A program made the position numbers and the translations under genes. Positions 36,084-46,400 of a stretch of DNA of 64,000 nt are shown piece by piece (within the stretch, counting starts at the first letter, position 1; each line of letters begins with the position of its first letter). This stretch comes from a virus: IMG/VR virus record IMGVR_UViG_3300010883_019551, positions 1-64,000 of that record; one strand, written 5' to 3'. The notes under the pieces are model-generated. The model saw only the letters and a program-made list of their open reading frames with translations. It was not told where the DNA came from and ran no database searches.

Positions 36084-36883
36084 TTTTTCACCAAATATCT
36101 TTCGACCCATGGGCCGCCTTCATGTGTTCTATTGGAAAGAGACAAAATAATAAATCCCACATCCCGTAACATGTGTGCCATATCTCTTTCATGAAATGGA
36201 AACATATGAGCAAATTCTAATCTTGGAATTCCGGGCTCTACAGGAATTTCTACATGAAAATAAGCATCAGCATCCATGGCGTCATATACTTTCTGAAGTG
36301 CTATAAGTGGATCTGATAAGTGTTCTAGCATGTGGTAAGAAACAACTAGCGATGCACCCTTCAGATCTAGAACTTCAGAACAATTATTAAAGTCGTATTT
36401 TCGTCCATCATAGCCCATTTTTTCTGTTACACCTATGCTTAAAGGTGTCACATCATATCCCCATGCTGGTACACTGAGCTTTTCTCCATAGTGTTTCATT
36501 AGTCTCGGAACTCTAAATCCCAACTCCACAAACCCGGAATGACTTACCTTTCCAAGATTAACCTCTAAAGAGCGCCACGTGTCTTCTAGCTCATTAATTC
36601 TTACTTGATCGGCACTGTTTAGTTTCATGACTTCGTCTATCTGAGACATCACATTCTCTAAAGTGTCGTTTTCGTATATTGCTAGACTTCTAGAAGACTG
36701 TAGATCAATGTACACATCATTATCAATTCTTTCGTAGCATTGACGTGTTCCAAATGAATACTTTCGCTCAACTAGTGAGAAATTTTTGTTTGATCTAGTT
36801 TCTGACCAATTATTCTGGCCCTTGAGTGATACTAGTCTGTTAACTTCTTCTCGTAAGGACTCAAAGACTGTCTCTTTACTCAT
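36080..36883 (-). CDS. Class I SAM-dependent methyltransferase
   Basis: 267 aa. The C-terminal two thirds contain GFVELGFRVPRLMKHYG (motif I, altered), GYDVTPLSIGVTEKMGYDG and SLVVSYHMLEHLSDPLIALQ (about 181-200), the typical post-motif of Methyltransf_23 enzymes, then FHVEIPVEPG. The first 110 residues are helical and may form a dimer or acceptor-binding region. Its start lies within the end of the large bifunctional transferase gene. Confidence 0.75.
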   Translation of the reverse strand: MSKETVFESLREEVNRLVSLKGQNNWSETRSNKNFSLVERKYSFGTRQCYERIDNDVYIDLQSSRSLAIYENDTLENVMSQIDEVMKLNSADQVRINELEDTWRSLEVNLGKVSHSGFVELGFRVPRLMKHYGEKLSVPAWGYDVTPLSIGVTEKMGYDGRKYDFNNCSEVLDLKGASLVVSYHMLEHLSDPLIALQKVYDAMDADAYFHVEIPVEPGIPRLEFAHMFPFHERDMAHMLRDVGFIILSLSNRTHEGGPWVERYLVKK

Positions 36884-38804
36884 TGCTTCCGAAATCCATT
36901 ACTGATGGGTGATTCGTTTTAAGTGTTAGATGCGGTGTAGGCTTAGAGAAATCAATCGGGGCATGGAATATCCACCCACCCATTTCATTAGCTAGCTTAG
37001 CCGACAATTCTTTAATATCTTCGTCTGTAACTTCTGACCATGGACGTCCAAAGAACAAATTGTTGTCTGCAGTATCTTCTTGCTGAATATCGTACAGACT
37101 CTGCCAATGCTGTGACCAGTAGTCTCTGTAAGTTCTGATCTTTCTAGGGAGATCAAACCAAGAGTAGTGATGTACACTCGGAAGTAATTGAGTGCAATTA
37201 TCAAACCACTCTTCGTATTGATCCTTGACTTCGTTATTCCCAGCTAAGGCTTGCACTCTAGCTACATGGGTCTCGTTAGTATAGAAACTAGCATGAGGAA
37301 TTACTTCATATGTTTGATTATGGATGTAATCACACCCATCAGTTCCCATCTGTGCGTAGAGATTTCCATCAGAGTCAGTTTTCTGAAGTTGTTTTGGTAT
37401 CCCATGGGTGATATGTGGCATATTTCTGGATAATCGCCACTTCCACGGGTTGACATCCATTCTAACCTTTTCTTCGCCGCCCCAGTACTCGATCACAGGC
37501 AGTGCTATTAAATCAACTTGGCCTGGGAATGCTGAGCAGAGATTACGTATCTTATCATAATCATTCTCATGGACAACCTCATCAGCATCTTGCTGCCATA
37601 GGAAATCCATAGTGCATCTTTTTCTAGCCTCAGCCTTTTGGGCACCATCGAAGACCGCAAACCTGGGATGATCCCAGTCTCTCTCTACAAGATGCACTTT
37701 AAGCTTGTCTTCTGTTTCTGACCAAGCTTGAAGATCCTCATAAGTTCCGTCGTCTGAACCACCGTCAACAATAACTACTTCATCACAGAATCCCAAAAGA
37801 GACTTGATTGACTGTTTCCATGGGTACTGATGTCTGTTGCAGTTAAATGTCGTTGTATAACCGCTGATAGAAGGTGTCCAGTTCATGTCTTGCTTAATTG
37901 TCTCCCAAAAGCGTCCTCGCGCCGCGTAAAGATATGCCTCTGTGTCAAAAGGATCGTCGGTATTAAACCAAATTTCATCCTTGTGTTGAACATTATCATT
38001 TAGATGAAGTTCGCACCCTAGCATCTGAGCTTCAATAACCATACGTGGGCATGTATCCCAGCCGGCTGGAAGATAAACAAAACCCTGGGCTTGAACTAAC
38101 TTCTCAAGTACTTGTTCATAAGGAAGACCCCAGACAACTTCATAGTCTTTATTGGTATCTTTACACCACTGTTCAGCTGCATCGGCTCCTTTGACCCAGC
38201 TAGTTGAGCCTAAAACGATCCAACCTTTTCGCTCAACATCTTTGTATTTTTCTTTAAGAACGTTAACTGCAGCAAAATATCTGTCATCAAAGACAGAGCT
38301 GAGGACAACATTATTCTTCTCTTCTAGAAAGGGAAATGTTTTATGATAGTGGTACATCTGAGCTTCAGACATCCACCAGAGCGAACGGGCACCAAACATA
38401 AATGCAGATATCATTTTACCATGCATCGATTCATTATCATCACAAGGCTTGCCTTCGATATTCTCATGCTTCTGAGGTGATCTCCACTTGCAATACTTGT
38501 AGTCATACTCAAGCATGGAATAAGAGATATTTGCCACAATTGTCGGAATCAACTCATGTTTCATGTGTGAGTAATTACCGAAAATCCAATGACAATTTTG
38601 ACCCTCTTCAAGCAGCTCAAGAGACACATCCCTAGCTCTAAGTTTGTGAATATTAAATGGACACTTCTCAATGAGTGCCTCTGAGGTCAGCTCAGCTCCT
38701 CCTACATAGTCCTCAACGAACATGTCTGAGACGAAAACTATTTCTGTTCCATCTGGTAAGCTGGCTTCTTGTTTCTGGTCAAATGGGCTCTGATTTCCGA
38801 ACAT
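36876..38804 (-). CDS. Two-domain glycosyltransferase (GT-B plus GT2)
   Basis: 642 aa, the first gene transcribed in the sugar cluster. Residues about 20-310 form a GT-B-like unit: VSDMFVEDYVGGAELTSE, WIVLGSTSWVKGADAAEQW and FVYLPAGWDTCPRMVIEAQM (about 237-256). Residues about 318-600 form a GT2 unit: SGYTTTFNCNRHQYPWKQSI, VVIVDGGSDDGTYEDL (about 345-360) and FLWQQDADEVVHEND (metal site). The enzyme could add two sugars in sequence. A 207-bp non-coding stretch upstream contains a candidate promoter. Confidence 0.75.
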   Translation of the reverse strand: MFGNQSPFDQKQEASLPDGTEIVFVSDMFVEDYVGGAELTSEALIEKCPFNIHKLRARDVSLELLEEGQNCHWIFGNYSHMKHELIPTIVANISYSMLEYDYKYCKWRSPQKHENIEGKPCDDNESMHGKMISAFMFGARSLWWMSEAQMYHYHKTFPFLEEKNNVVLSSVFDDRYFAAVNVLKEKYKDVERKGWIVLGSTSWVKGADAAEQWCKDTNKDYEVVWGLPYEQVLEKLVQAQGFVYLPAGWDTCPRMVIEAQMLGCELHLNDNVQHKDEIWFNTDDPFDTEAYLYAARGRFWETIKQDMNWTPSISGYTTTFNCNRHQYPWKQSIKSLLGFCDEVVIVDGGSDDGTYEDLQAWSETEDKLKVHLVERDWDHPRFAVFDGAQKAEARKRCTMDFLWQQDADEVVHENDYDKIRNLCSAFPGQVDLIALPVIEYWGGEEKVRMDVNPWKWRLSRNMPHITHGIPKQLQKTDSDGNLYAQMGTDGCDYIHNQTYEVIPHASFYTNETHVARVQALAGNNEVKDQYEEWFDNCTQLLPSVHHYSWFDLPRKIRTYRDYWSQHWQSLYDIQQEDTADNNLFFGRPWSEVTDEDIKELSAKLANEMGGWIFHAPIDFSKPTPHLTLKTNHPSVMDFGSNE

Positions 38805-38830
38805 AGTATACTGTATCCTGATTCTGTTAC

Positions 38831-38850
38831 TGTCTTAAGAGAATCTATCT
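38831..38850. repeat. Intergenic repeat copy 1
   Basis: TGTCTTAAGAG followed by AATCTATCT. The same element, with two changes, is 119 bp away at 38950-38970. It contains the palindrome CTTAAG. The two copies flank the candidate promoter between the fibre genes and the sugar cluster, so they may be operator sites. Confidence 0.6.
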
Positions 38851-38914
38851 TCTTAGTTATAAGAAATAAACTGTCTCTCAGAACTGTATAAGAAGAAATA
38901 TTCTTTACTACAGA

Positions 38915-38942
38915 ATTATACACTGTCAGGAACAGGTGTAAC
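38915..38942 (-). promoter_or_regulatory. Candidate sigma70-type promoter for the sugar cluster
   Basis: On the minus strand a GTTACA box (4 of 6 to TTGACA), a 16-bp spacer and a perfect TATAAT lie about 110 bp upstream of the first sugar gene. The long leader between them contains one repeat copy. This is the widest protein-free gap in the left two thirds of the window. Confidence 0.4.
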
Positions 38943-38949
38943 CTTTCTA

Positions 38950-38970
38950 TGTCTTAAGAGTATTCTATCT
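38950..38970. repeat. Intergenic repeat copy 2
   Basis: TGTCTTAAGAG followed by TATTCTATCT, the second copy of the element at 38831-38850 in the same direction. It lies just upstream of the candidate -35 box as read on the minus strand. Confidence 0.6.
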
Positions 38971-39011
38971 AATCTATTATATTAATAGAGCGAGAGGTTC
39001 AGTATGAGAGA

Positions 39012-42000
39012 TTAGCCACAGTAAATGTAACCATAGATACCTGATGCTTCGCCCTCAGAATCAAATGTAACATCTTGCATTGCTTTTGCAACTGTATATG
39101 AATGCATCAGATCATCATCTTGCTTCATGAGATGACCCGGGGTTGAGCTAGTGCAGAGAAGATCTCCTGTCTCAATAGTACCGCCTTCATTACAAACTTT
39201 GAATCCCTGTATATCTGTAGCATAATTTACTGATTCATCAGGGCTTTCATGCTGACGACTGTCGCCTAAGGATATTACCTTCCAAACCTTCGCATATTCA
39301 GAGTGTATATCCCAATTGTCATTCTCGTCTCGGGCAGCTTGATCATATAAATTACCCAGAGAATCGCGCCATTTTTTCGAAAACTCTTTGCTATAAGGAT
39401 CCTCCGCAGCTTCCCAGTCCTCTATAGAGTCGTATATCGGCCCATTAGTATGGGGCACTTGATATTTTCCAATATGCTCAGACTCTGAGTCGAAAATGAC
39501 CTCAGGTTGTGGCTGAATACCAAAGACACGATTAAAACCATTACCACCAATGTCTTCTGATTTATGATCGCAGAGGCGATACCAAGCAATTCCTGCTACA
39601 TTTTTTTGCTTAGGAGCTGATGATTTTTTCAGTTTGCCGTCGGTTAAAACTAGACAGTCACCCTTCTCAATTGAAGGAGCTTCGACGCCGTCTACTTTAT
39701 ACTGATGTCCATCTGAGAAGAACGCGTCCTCAGTAATGTTTCCATCTAATTGTAAACATGTGGCGTCAGTTGTCGCACGAAATACGGCTGCTTTATCATT
39801 CACCGTACTACCGGCAGGTGTTGCATATATTTGTACTCTAGTCGCGTGGGTGGAGTTATTAACCCAGGACTCATCTGCCACACACTCAACCGCACCAACT
39901 CCATAATAAGTGGAGCTTTCGGCACCTTGAAATATCATTCGACCAAGCTGGTTACCGCTGACGAGGGTACTGTCTTGTCTTCTAAGTACGAAATCAGCAG
40001 CCGATCCGTAATTGACATAGGGTCTTGTTTCAAGATAAAGACCGTTTGCACCAATTACAATGTTGGCATCTCCGCCAGAGCCCGCGAATATACTTCTATT
40101 GGACGACATGTCCAGAAACCTTAAAGTCCTGGCACCTCCGGGAGCACTGATTGTAATACCCTCAGCGGCATCATCGCTAGCATTCATCTCTAACTCAACA
40201 TGTCCGTATCCTCTATTAGCGGCCGCATCACCGATCATAGCGCCGCCCTGGACATGGAGGGCATTGAATGTCTTATCTGCCCATATCCCAGTCACATCAG
40301 TACCATTAGATGTTATACTAGCGGCCCATGACTGTCCAGTTTGAATAGCCCAACCTTCTGAGTTAGCCCCTATGTTGTTGAGCGCGTAACCTTCGGGATT
40401 TGTACCTCCGAGGATAGAAACCCAGCATTTAGCGCCAATATTAGTAGACTGAACCCATAGAGATGCAGCATCGGCGGTAGCATCGAAAGAAAGCGTAACA
40501 TTTGAAGGTGACCAGGCACCGATGTCGTCGTGGGATGATAATAATTCTACAGTAACATCACAGTCAGATGTATTTGCATTTCCGGAGCTATCGCCGCTGA
40601 GTCTAACATAAGCAATATATGTCTCTGTGGCCGCCCGAGCAGTATCTCCCAAATAAGTCTGATGTATTAGGAACGTTGTTTGATTGGTACCGTAAGTTAT
40701 GCTATTGAATGCATTTGCTATAGACGCAACTTTAATCCATTGGTCGTCGCTGCCGCTGTCATATCCCGGCTCACCCACTAGAACAGAATTTGACTTGTTA
40801 AGTCCTTTAACTATCTCAACATATCCCCCGTCCGAGATGTTGATTGCGTCATCTCCATCAGTAAATTCCAGACCGATTGTTTTAACTTTTCCAGAGACAG
40901 AAAGATCTGTGCCATCAAAAGTAAGACTAGACTCAGCATTCATAGCGTCAGCACTAGTTGCTGTTATGATTCTGTTGTTTGCACCGTTGGTCAAGAAGTC
41001 AGAGACATCGACAGCTAATGCATTTCCCGAAAGATCTAGTCCAGAACCTGCTGTTCGCGCCGGTATTACAGCACCATCAACATATGCCTTAATTGACTGC
41101 TGTGTCGCTAGCGATGTGGCGCTGTTCGAATCCATTGCATCTTCGTCTAAGACACCTGCCACTGTAGTACTAGATCCGATTTGTAAAGTACCGTCAAACT
41201 GTAAGTTGCCGCTCTCGTCCAGATCTAATATTGTAGCATCAGCACCGTTCTTAATCAAAAATTCTGCTGTGCCATTGTTGTCTGTGTCTAGATTAACAAT
41301 AACATGGTGAGGAGAATCCAACTCTAGTGTCTGTCCAGCTGCAGCTTTGAAGTGCCCGTCTCCAACAGTTATGTTGGTGCCTACTGTAAGGGCAGTAAAT
41401 TGTGGGCTAGCATCAGTAGTCACGTCCTGATTGATATTTGAGTCTGCCTCGATGTTCAATGAACCTGCAACTGTTAGTGTCTTATTAGCGTTGACATCAA
41501 TCTTTAACTCACTGCCATCTGGCGCTTTAAGGTCCCAGTTACCCCGATCGTCATCTGCAACTCTAATGTATCCGGTGATAGAACCGTTTTCTTCAATGTC
41601 TAGTCCGGCTCCAGCACCAGAAGCGGCGCCGCCGCCGTCATTGATAACAATGTTTTTATCTTTGACCAGTAAGTTAGTTGTATTAACTGTTGTTGTTGTA
41701 CCTTCAATTGTCAGATCACCGGTTATTCTAGCATTACCAGTGACATCTAAACTATGACCAGGTGTTGCTGTTCCAATCCCTACCAAACCATCATGAGTAA
41801 TACGCATGCGCTCGGTAAGTCCGTCATCACCTGCGTCGTTTGTGGCAAATGTTAGGTTAGCATCATGGTTGGCCGGGTTTGTGCTAGCAGATGTGTCCCG
41901 CTCTACACGTATGGCAGCACCAATGGAGTCCTCATCTGCCTCAGAAGATACATCGAAGGCAATACCCGCGAACGAATTCACTGTGGTTGAGAGATTCTTG

Positions 42001-43475
42001 AGGAACAGAGTAAAATCCTGTAGCTGATTGTCTGCCCCGGCGACGGTAGTCTCAGTGTGTTCTATGTGCACTCTAGAGGCCGGCCTGTTATTAGCCCAGA
42101 TAGACGAGTCAAACCCCAGACCAATCCGATCGAAGTATCCATCAACATAGAACATATGAGTATCTTCACCCGACTCTATCCTGAAGTCGAATTCCCGCTC
42201 GCTCCCCTCGTTAAAAATCACATCGGAGGTGCTGTTCGTACAGTCGATTCTCATTGCATCAATATTACTGCCATTTTGGTTTGTCTTGAATATGAGGCTC
42301 TTTTGTGAAGTCAGGTTTTGTACTGTCCAATCTCCACTATTATCCTGCTTAAAGTCGAGGGGAGTTGTGCCATCATCTTTGAAAGTGATATTAGCGCCGG
42401 CTGCGTCCAGTATGATATCAGCAGCAGAATCGATTGTAAGATCCCCGGATGTGTTTTTAATATGATTACCGACAACTGTTAGATCGCCTTGAATTGAAGC
42501 ATTCTGATCTGCATCAACTGTTATAACAAGTTCATTGTCAACGTTATAGATACGGTTGTTGCCAAGTATTAGGTTGTTGCCAATCGTAACGTTATCTGAG
42601 GTATCTAGCGTGATCGCTGTGCCACCGTCTGATGCTTTTATGGTGTTACTACCAATAGTAACGCTTCCGTCCATCTGAACGTTACCAGATTCATCGACCT
42701 CAAACTTAGAAGTTTCAGAGTTATTCCAGACGACGAACTTATTGGTACCGTCATTATCTTGATCAAGCTGAACAATGACATTGGCATCAGATCTAATTCT
42801 TAAGTTTGCATCTGTGGGTCCGTAAATGTCGCCACCGTCAACATGCAGATCACCTGCAACAGTTACATTTGTGGGAAAACTTAAGGATATGCTTCCTTCT
42901 CCTAAAGTTACATCAATCTCATTTGATGTGCCGGTGATTGCTGCATTTTCCCATCGGGACTGATTGTTATCCCATACTAGTACATGTCCAGCAGCTTTAG
43001 TTACATCTGCTGTATTGACATTTCCAATCTCGCTAAGTGTATCCGGTGTCGAGGCATCAACATAAGCCTTGATGCTTTGCTGTGTAGCTAAAGCAATTGC
43101 ACTGTTGGTTGACATGTTGTCTTCGTCTAGAATCCCGTTACATAATGAGCCAGTGCCTATCTTAAGATTTCCGGAAACAAACAGGTCTGATGCTGCGTAT
43201 GCATCGCCCATAATTTTTGCTTCACCAGAACCAGAAAGATGAATAGCAATTGCTCCGCCCTCGTCCTTAATGTCTTTACCACCTACCTGTATATCACCCG
43301 TGAGTGTAAGATTGGGCATGTCAACAGAACCAGAAACTGATATGTCCCCAGAGACATAAAGATCGTTGCCAACCGTTAAGTCACCGAAGACCTGGTCGAC
43401 TAATCCATCGACATCTAAGCTGCCGGAGATGTGGGCAGAGCCCGTAACCATTAATGTGCTGGTATAAATTCCCAT
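39012..43475 (-). CDS. Large tail-fibre/virion protein with beta repeats
   Basis: 1487 aa. It is built of short beta-strand repeats typical of trimeric phage fibres, for example GDLTVGNDLYVSGDISVSGS near the start and DLTIEGTTTTVNTTNLLVKD (about 587-606), the latter shared with the 2183-aa neighbour. Two repeated blocks contain AIALATQQSIKAYVDAST and SATSLATQQSIKAYVDGA. The last 150 residues form a distinct domain with TGDLLCTSSTPGHLMKQ, DDDLMHSYTVAKA and IYGYIYCG, as in fibre C-termini that fold or self-process. There is no transmembrane or signal segment. It should lie at the virion surface and bind the host. Confidence 0.8.
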   Translation of the reverse strand: MGIYTSTLMVTGSAHISGSLDVDGLVDQVFGDLTVGNDLYVSGDISVSGSVDMPNLTLTGDIQVGGKDIKDEGGAIAIHLSGSGEAKIMGDAYAASDLFVSGNLKIGTGSLCNGILDEDNMSTNSAIALATQQSIKAYVDASTPDTLSEIGNVNTADVTKAAGHVLVWDNNQSRWENAAITGTSNEIDVTLGEGSISLSFPTNVTVAGDLHVDGGDIYGPTDANLRIRSDANVIVQLDQDNDGTNKFVVWNNSETSKFEVDESGNVQMDGSVTIGSNTIKASDGGTAITLDTSDNVTIGNNLILGNNRIYNVDNELVITVDADQNASIQGDLTVVGNHIKNTSGDLTIDSAADIILDAAGANITFKDDGTTPLDFKQDNSGDWTVQNLTSQKSLIFKTNQNGSNIDAMRIDCTNSTSDVIFNEGSEREFDFRIESGEDTHMFYVDGYFDRIGLGFDSSIWANNRPASRVHIEHTETTVAGADNQLQDFTLFLKNLSTTVNSFAGIAFDVSSEADEDSIGAAIRVERDTSASTNPANHDANLTFATNDAGDDGLTERMRITHDGLVGIGTATPGHSLDVTGNARITGDLTIEGTTTTVNTTNLLVKDKNIVINDGGGAASGAGAGLDIEENGSITGYIRVADDDRGNWDLKAPDGSELKIDVNANKTLTVAGSLNIEADSNINQDVTTDASPQFTALTVGTNITVGDGHFKAAAGQTLELDSPHHVIVNLDTDNNGTAEFLIKNGADATILDLDESGNLQFDGTLQIGSSTTVAGVLDEDAMDSNSATSLATQQSIKAYVDGAVIPARTAGSGLDLSGNALAVDVSDFLTNGANNRIITATSADAMNAESSLTFDGTDLSVSGKVKTIGLEFTDGDDAINISDGGYVEIVKGLNKSNSVLVGEPGYDSGSDDQWIKVASIANAFNSITYGTNQTTFLIHQTYLGDTARAATETYIAYVRLSGDSSGNANTSDCDVTVELLSSHDDIGAWSPSNVTLSFDATADAASLWVQSTNIGAKCWVSILGGTNPEGYALNNIGANSEGWAIQTGQSWAASITSNGTDVTGIWADKTFNALHVQGGAMIGDAAANRGYGHVELEMNASDDAAEGITISAPGGARTLRFLDMSSNRSIFAGSGGDANIVIGANGLYLETRPYVNYGSAADFVLRRQDSTLVSGNQLGRMIFQGAESSTYYGVGAVECVADESWVNNSTHATRVQIYATPAGSTVNDKAAVFRATTDATCLQLDGNITEDAFFSDGHQYKVDGVEAPSIEKGDCLVLTDGKLKKSSAPKQKNVAGIAWYRLCDHKSEDIGGNGFNRVFGIQPQPEVIFDSESEHIGKYQVPHTNGPIYDSIEDWEAAEDPYSKEFSKKWRDSLGNLYDQAARDENDNWDIHSEYAKVWKVISLGDSRQHESPDESVNYATDIQGFKVCNEGGTIETGDLLCTSSTPGHLMKQDDDLMHSYTVAKAMQDVTFDSEGEASGIYGYIYCG

Positions 43476-46400
43476 TATTCACTCTCCTCTATTGGTTCAA
43501 GCATCATCTTAAATTTCTTTCCTGTTGTGTTGTTAATAACACAAAGATAGTCAGCTTCCTCAACAATAGTCCAATCACCTTTGTCATTTTTGAGATTCAA
43601 GTCACCGGTGTAAATATTTCGGAACCGAGATGATTCAGACCCTAAATCGTAAGTGTTGTTAGTCGCTGGAAGAATGTGCCCGGTAAACTGATGAGCGGCA
43701 TCTGCATTACTATTTACGTAATTAATAACTGTTGTATTCGGAGAGCTAATATAGCGTGACGTTCCGCCAAACTCCAAGTTTTTGGTAGCAGCCATCCTTA
43801 ACGACGCGTTATTTCCCTGAAGCCTCATAACTTCTGTTGGAGTACCGCCGTCGTTAACACCAAAAATGATGTTCCCATCAGAGACTTCACCCAGTATCGA
43901 TACTAAGCTACTATTGGCAGCCTTAGTAATATCATATCCAGGGAGTATTGAGAATACGTCTACACCCGAATTATTCTTTCCAATTAGAGGTGCTTGATAG
44001 CCTACCGCTTCGAAGGAAGCAGATAGAGCATATTGTACAGTACCAGGTGCTGCTCCCCAAGAATTAAATCTTGCGCCTGCGACCAGTGATCCGGACGCAA
44101 CAACATCGCCACCAAACGCGGCGACCTTAGTGTCTGATGAAGAGCCTCTATCAATGGTACCGGAGACATAAAAGTAGATGTCACTTGCAACTTGTTCCGC
44201 ATATTGATTAGCAGAACTTAGTGAGAACGATCCCGTGCTTCTAATTTTAAGAGTATCAGGTGACTGAGTTGCTAGCATCTCGAATGCTGTGCTAATAGCA
44301 CCTATCGAGGAAAGATCTGTTAGAGTTTTTACGCCCCCTGTAGCTGTATCTCTAAATGTAAGATCATTACTTACGCGTTGGATATAATTGTTGGCATCAC
44401 CAAATCTGATGTAGCTATTTGTCTGTAGGTCTAGATTAGTAAGTGCTAGCGCGTTAGGCGTTAATGTTCCACTAACAAAAACATCTCCCGAGTAATAAGT
44501 CTCTTCGGATTCAACATTCAATAAGTGCGATGCAAGTATTAGGTCATTTTGCTTACCCGAAACAGTAGAGTTTGAGAGTGAAACGTTAGCGCTTCCGAAC
44601 CGTACTTGTTTTCCGGGTGCCACCTTGAGTGCAGAAACATCTCCGTCAAGCCTCATAACCTCTGTCATGGTCCCGCCGTCGTTCACCATGAAGATCATGT
44701 CTTTGTCGGAAACAGAAGAAGAGAGATATAAATCAGAAGATCTGCTTCTAATAGAACCTATCTCAGTACCGCTATCTTTAAGAACCCAGTTACCTAAATC
44801 AGAGTCTAACCAGATATCTGACTCTGAATCTAGAATAACAAAACCACCCTTAGCTGTTAGACCAACTCCATCGCCCTCAATCTTTTCACCATCATTTCCA
44901 AACGTAAGGCCGATACTAGTAGGAATATTAATGTTTGCTGCGGCTGTCAGGTTAATGTCGGCGCCGGCAATCGTCAAATTAGTTCCATCGCCCTCGATCT
45001 TCTCACCATCGTTACCGAATGTAAGACCAATGTTAGCTGGGATATTAATGTCACCCCCTGCACCAACACCAAAGTGAATATCAGTTCCGTCTCCGTAGAT
45101 ATGCTCTTCAGCTGTACCAAGTTGTATTTGCTTACTACCTGAAATGGCAAGGGCTGAGGTGCTGCCATCGAGCCTGAATATCTCTGTCATGGCGCCGGCG
45201 TCATTCACCATAAAGATCATGTCTTTATTTTGCTGTGAAGAAGAAAGATATAGATTGCCTGCTCTGCTTCTAATAGACCCAAGCTCATACGACCCATCTT
45301 GAAATACCCAGTTGCCCGAATCAGAGTTCAACCAGATATCTGACTCTGAATCTAGAATAACAAAACCACCCTTAGCGGTCAATCCAAATCCGTCGCCTTC
45401 AATCTTCTCACCATCGTTACCAAACGTGAGACCTATTTCTGATGGGATGTTGATATCACCACCCACCTCAATAACAAAATCAAGCTCAGATGCAGAAACT
45501 ATTAACTTGGTTCCGTCGCCTTCAATCTTCTCACCATCGTTACCGAATGTAAGACCAATGTTAGCTGGAACGTTGATGTCTCCTCCGGCTCCGACTGTGA
45601 TCGTTAGATCTGTCCCATCAGACTCAATCTTTTCTCCGCCGCCCATGAGGATTCCGACATTAGCAGGAATCACCACATCTTCTGTCGCAGTGAGATTAAT
45701 ATTGTTTCCGGATATTGTTAAGTCTGTGCCATCACCTGATATTTTCTCCCCATCGTTTCCAAATGTTACACCAATGCCAGAAGGTATGTTGACATTAGCT
45801 TCTGCAGTTAGATTAATGTCACCTCCCTGAATTGTCAGATTTGTTCCGTCACCCGAAATATTCTCGCCGTCGTTACCGAAAGTCAAACCAATATTGGCCG
45901 GAATGTTTATATCCCCACCCGCTCCGACACCAAAGTGAATATCAGTTCCGTCTCCGTAGATATGCTCTTCAGCAGCTCCAAGCTGCAATTGTTTGCTGGC
46001 AGCGATCTTCAATGCTGAAACATCACCATCTAGTCTAAAGACCTCAGTTGGTGTGCCTCCATCATTCACCATAAAGATCATGTCTTTGTCTGAAACAGAA
46101 GCTGACAGATACATGTCGCCTGCAACGCCCTGTATCTTTCCGTATTCCGACAACGATCCTGATGCGAAGATAACTTCTCCGGAGTCCGGACGGAGCTTCA
46201 AGTAACCCATGGTTTCAAAGTCTACGCCAGAGTGATCACCATTCCATGTTTTGTTGAGATTCAGCCGCGCGTTGAGCACACCATTTCTCAAGAAGTCGAT
46301 ATCAGAACCAGCAGCATCGAGAATAATGTCTCCCCCAGAATCGAGCGTAATTTTTCCAGCTGCGTCGATCTCTAGATTATTACTTCCGTCTACTTCGATT

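Larger units (their letters stand above)
38805..39011. other. 207-bp intergenic region between fibre genes and sugar cluster
   Basis: No plausible coding frame. It is AT-rich and contains two direct repeats, a candidate promoter and a short AT hairpin (CTATTA, loop, TAATAG at about 38975-38989) downstream of the fibre stop. That hairpin is too weak and lacks a clear U-run, so I do not call a terminator. Confidence 0.7.

Noticed and set aside
38972-38992. Terminator hairpin after the fibre operon.
   Set aside because: The stem is six AT-rich pairs with no GC core and no clear U-run.
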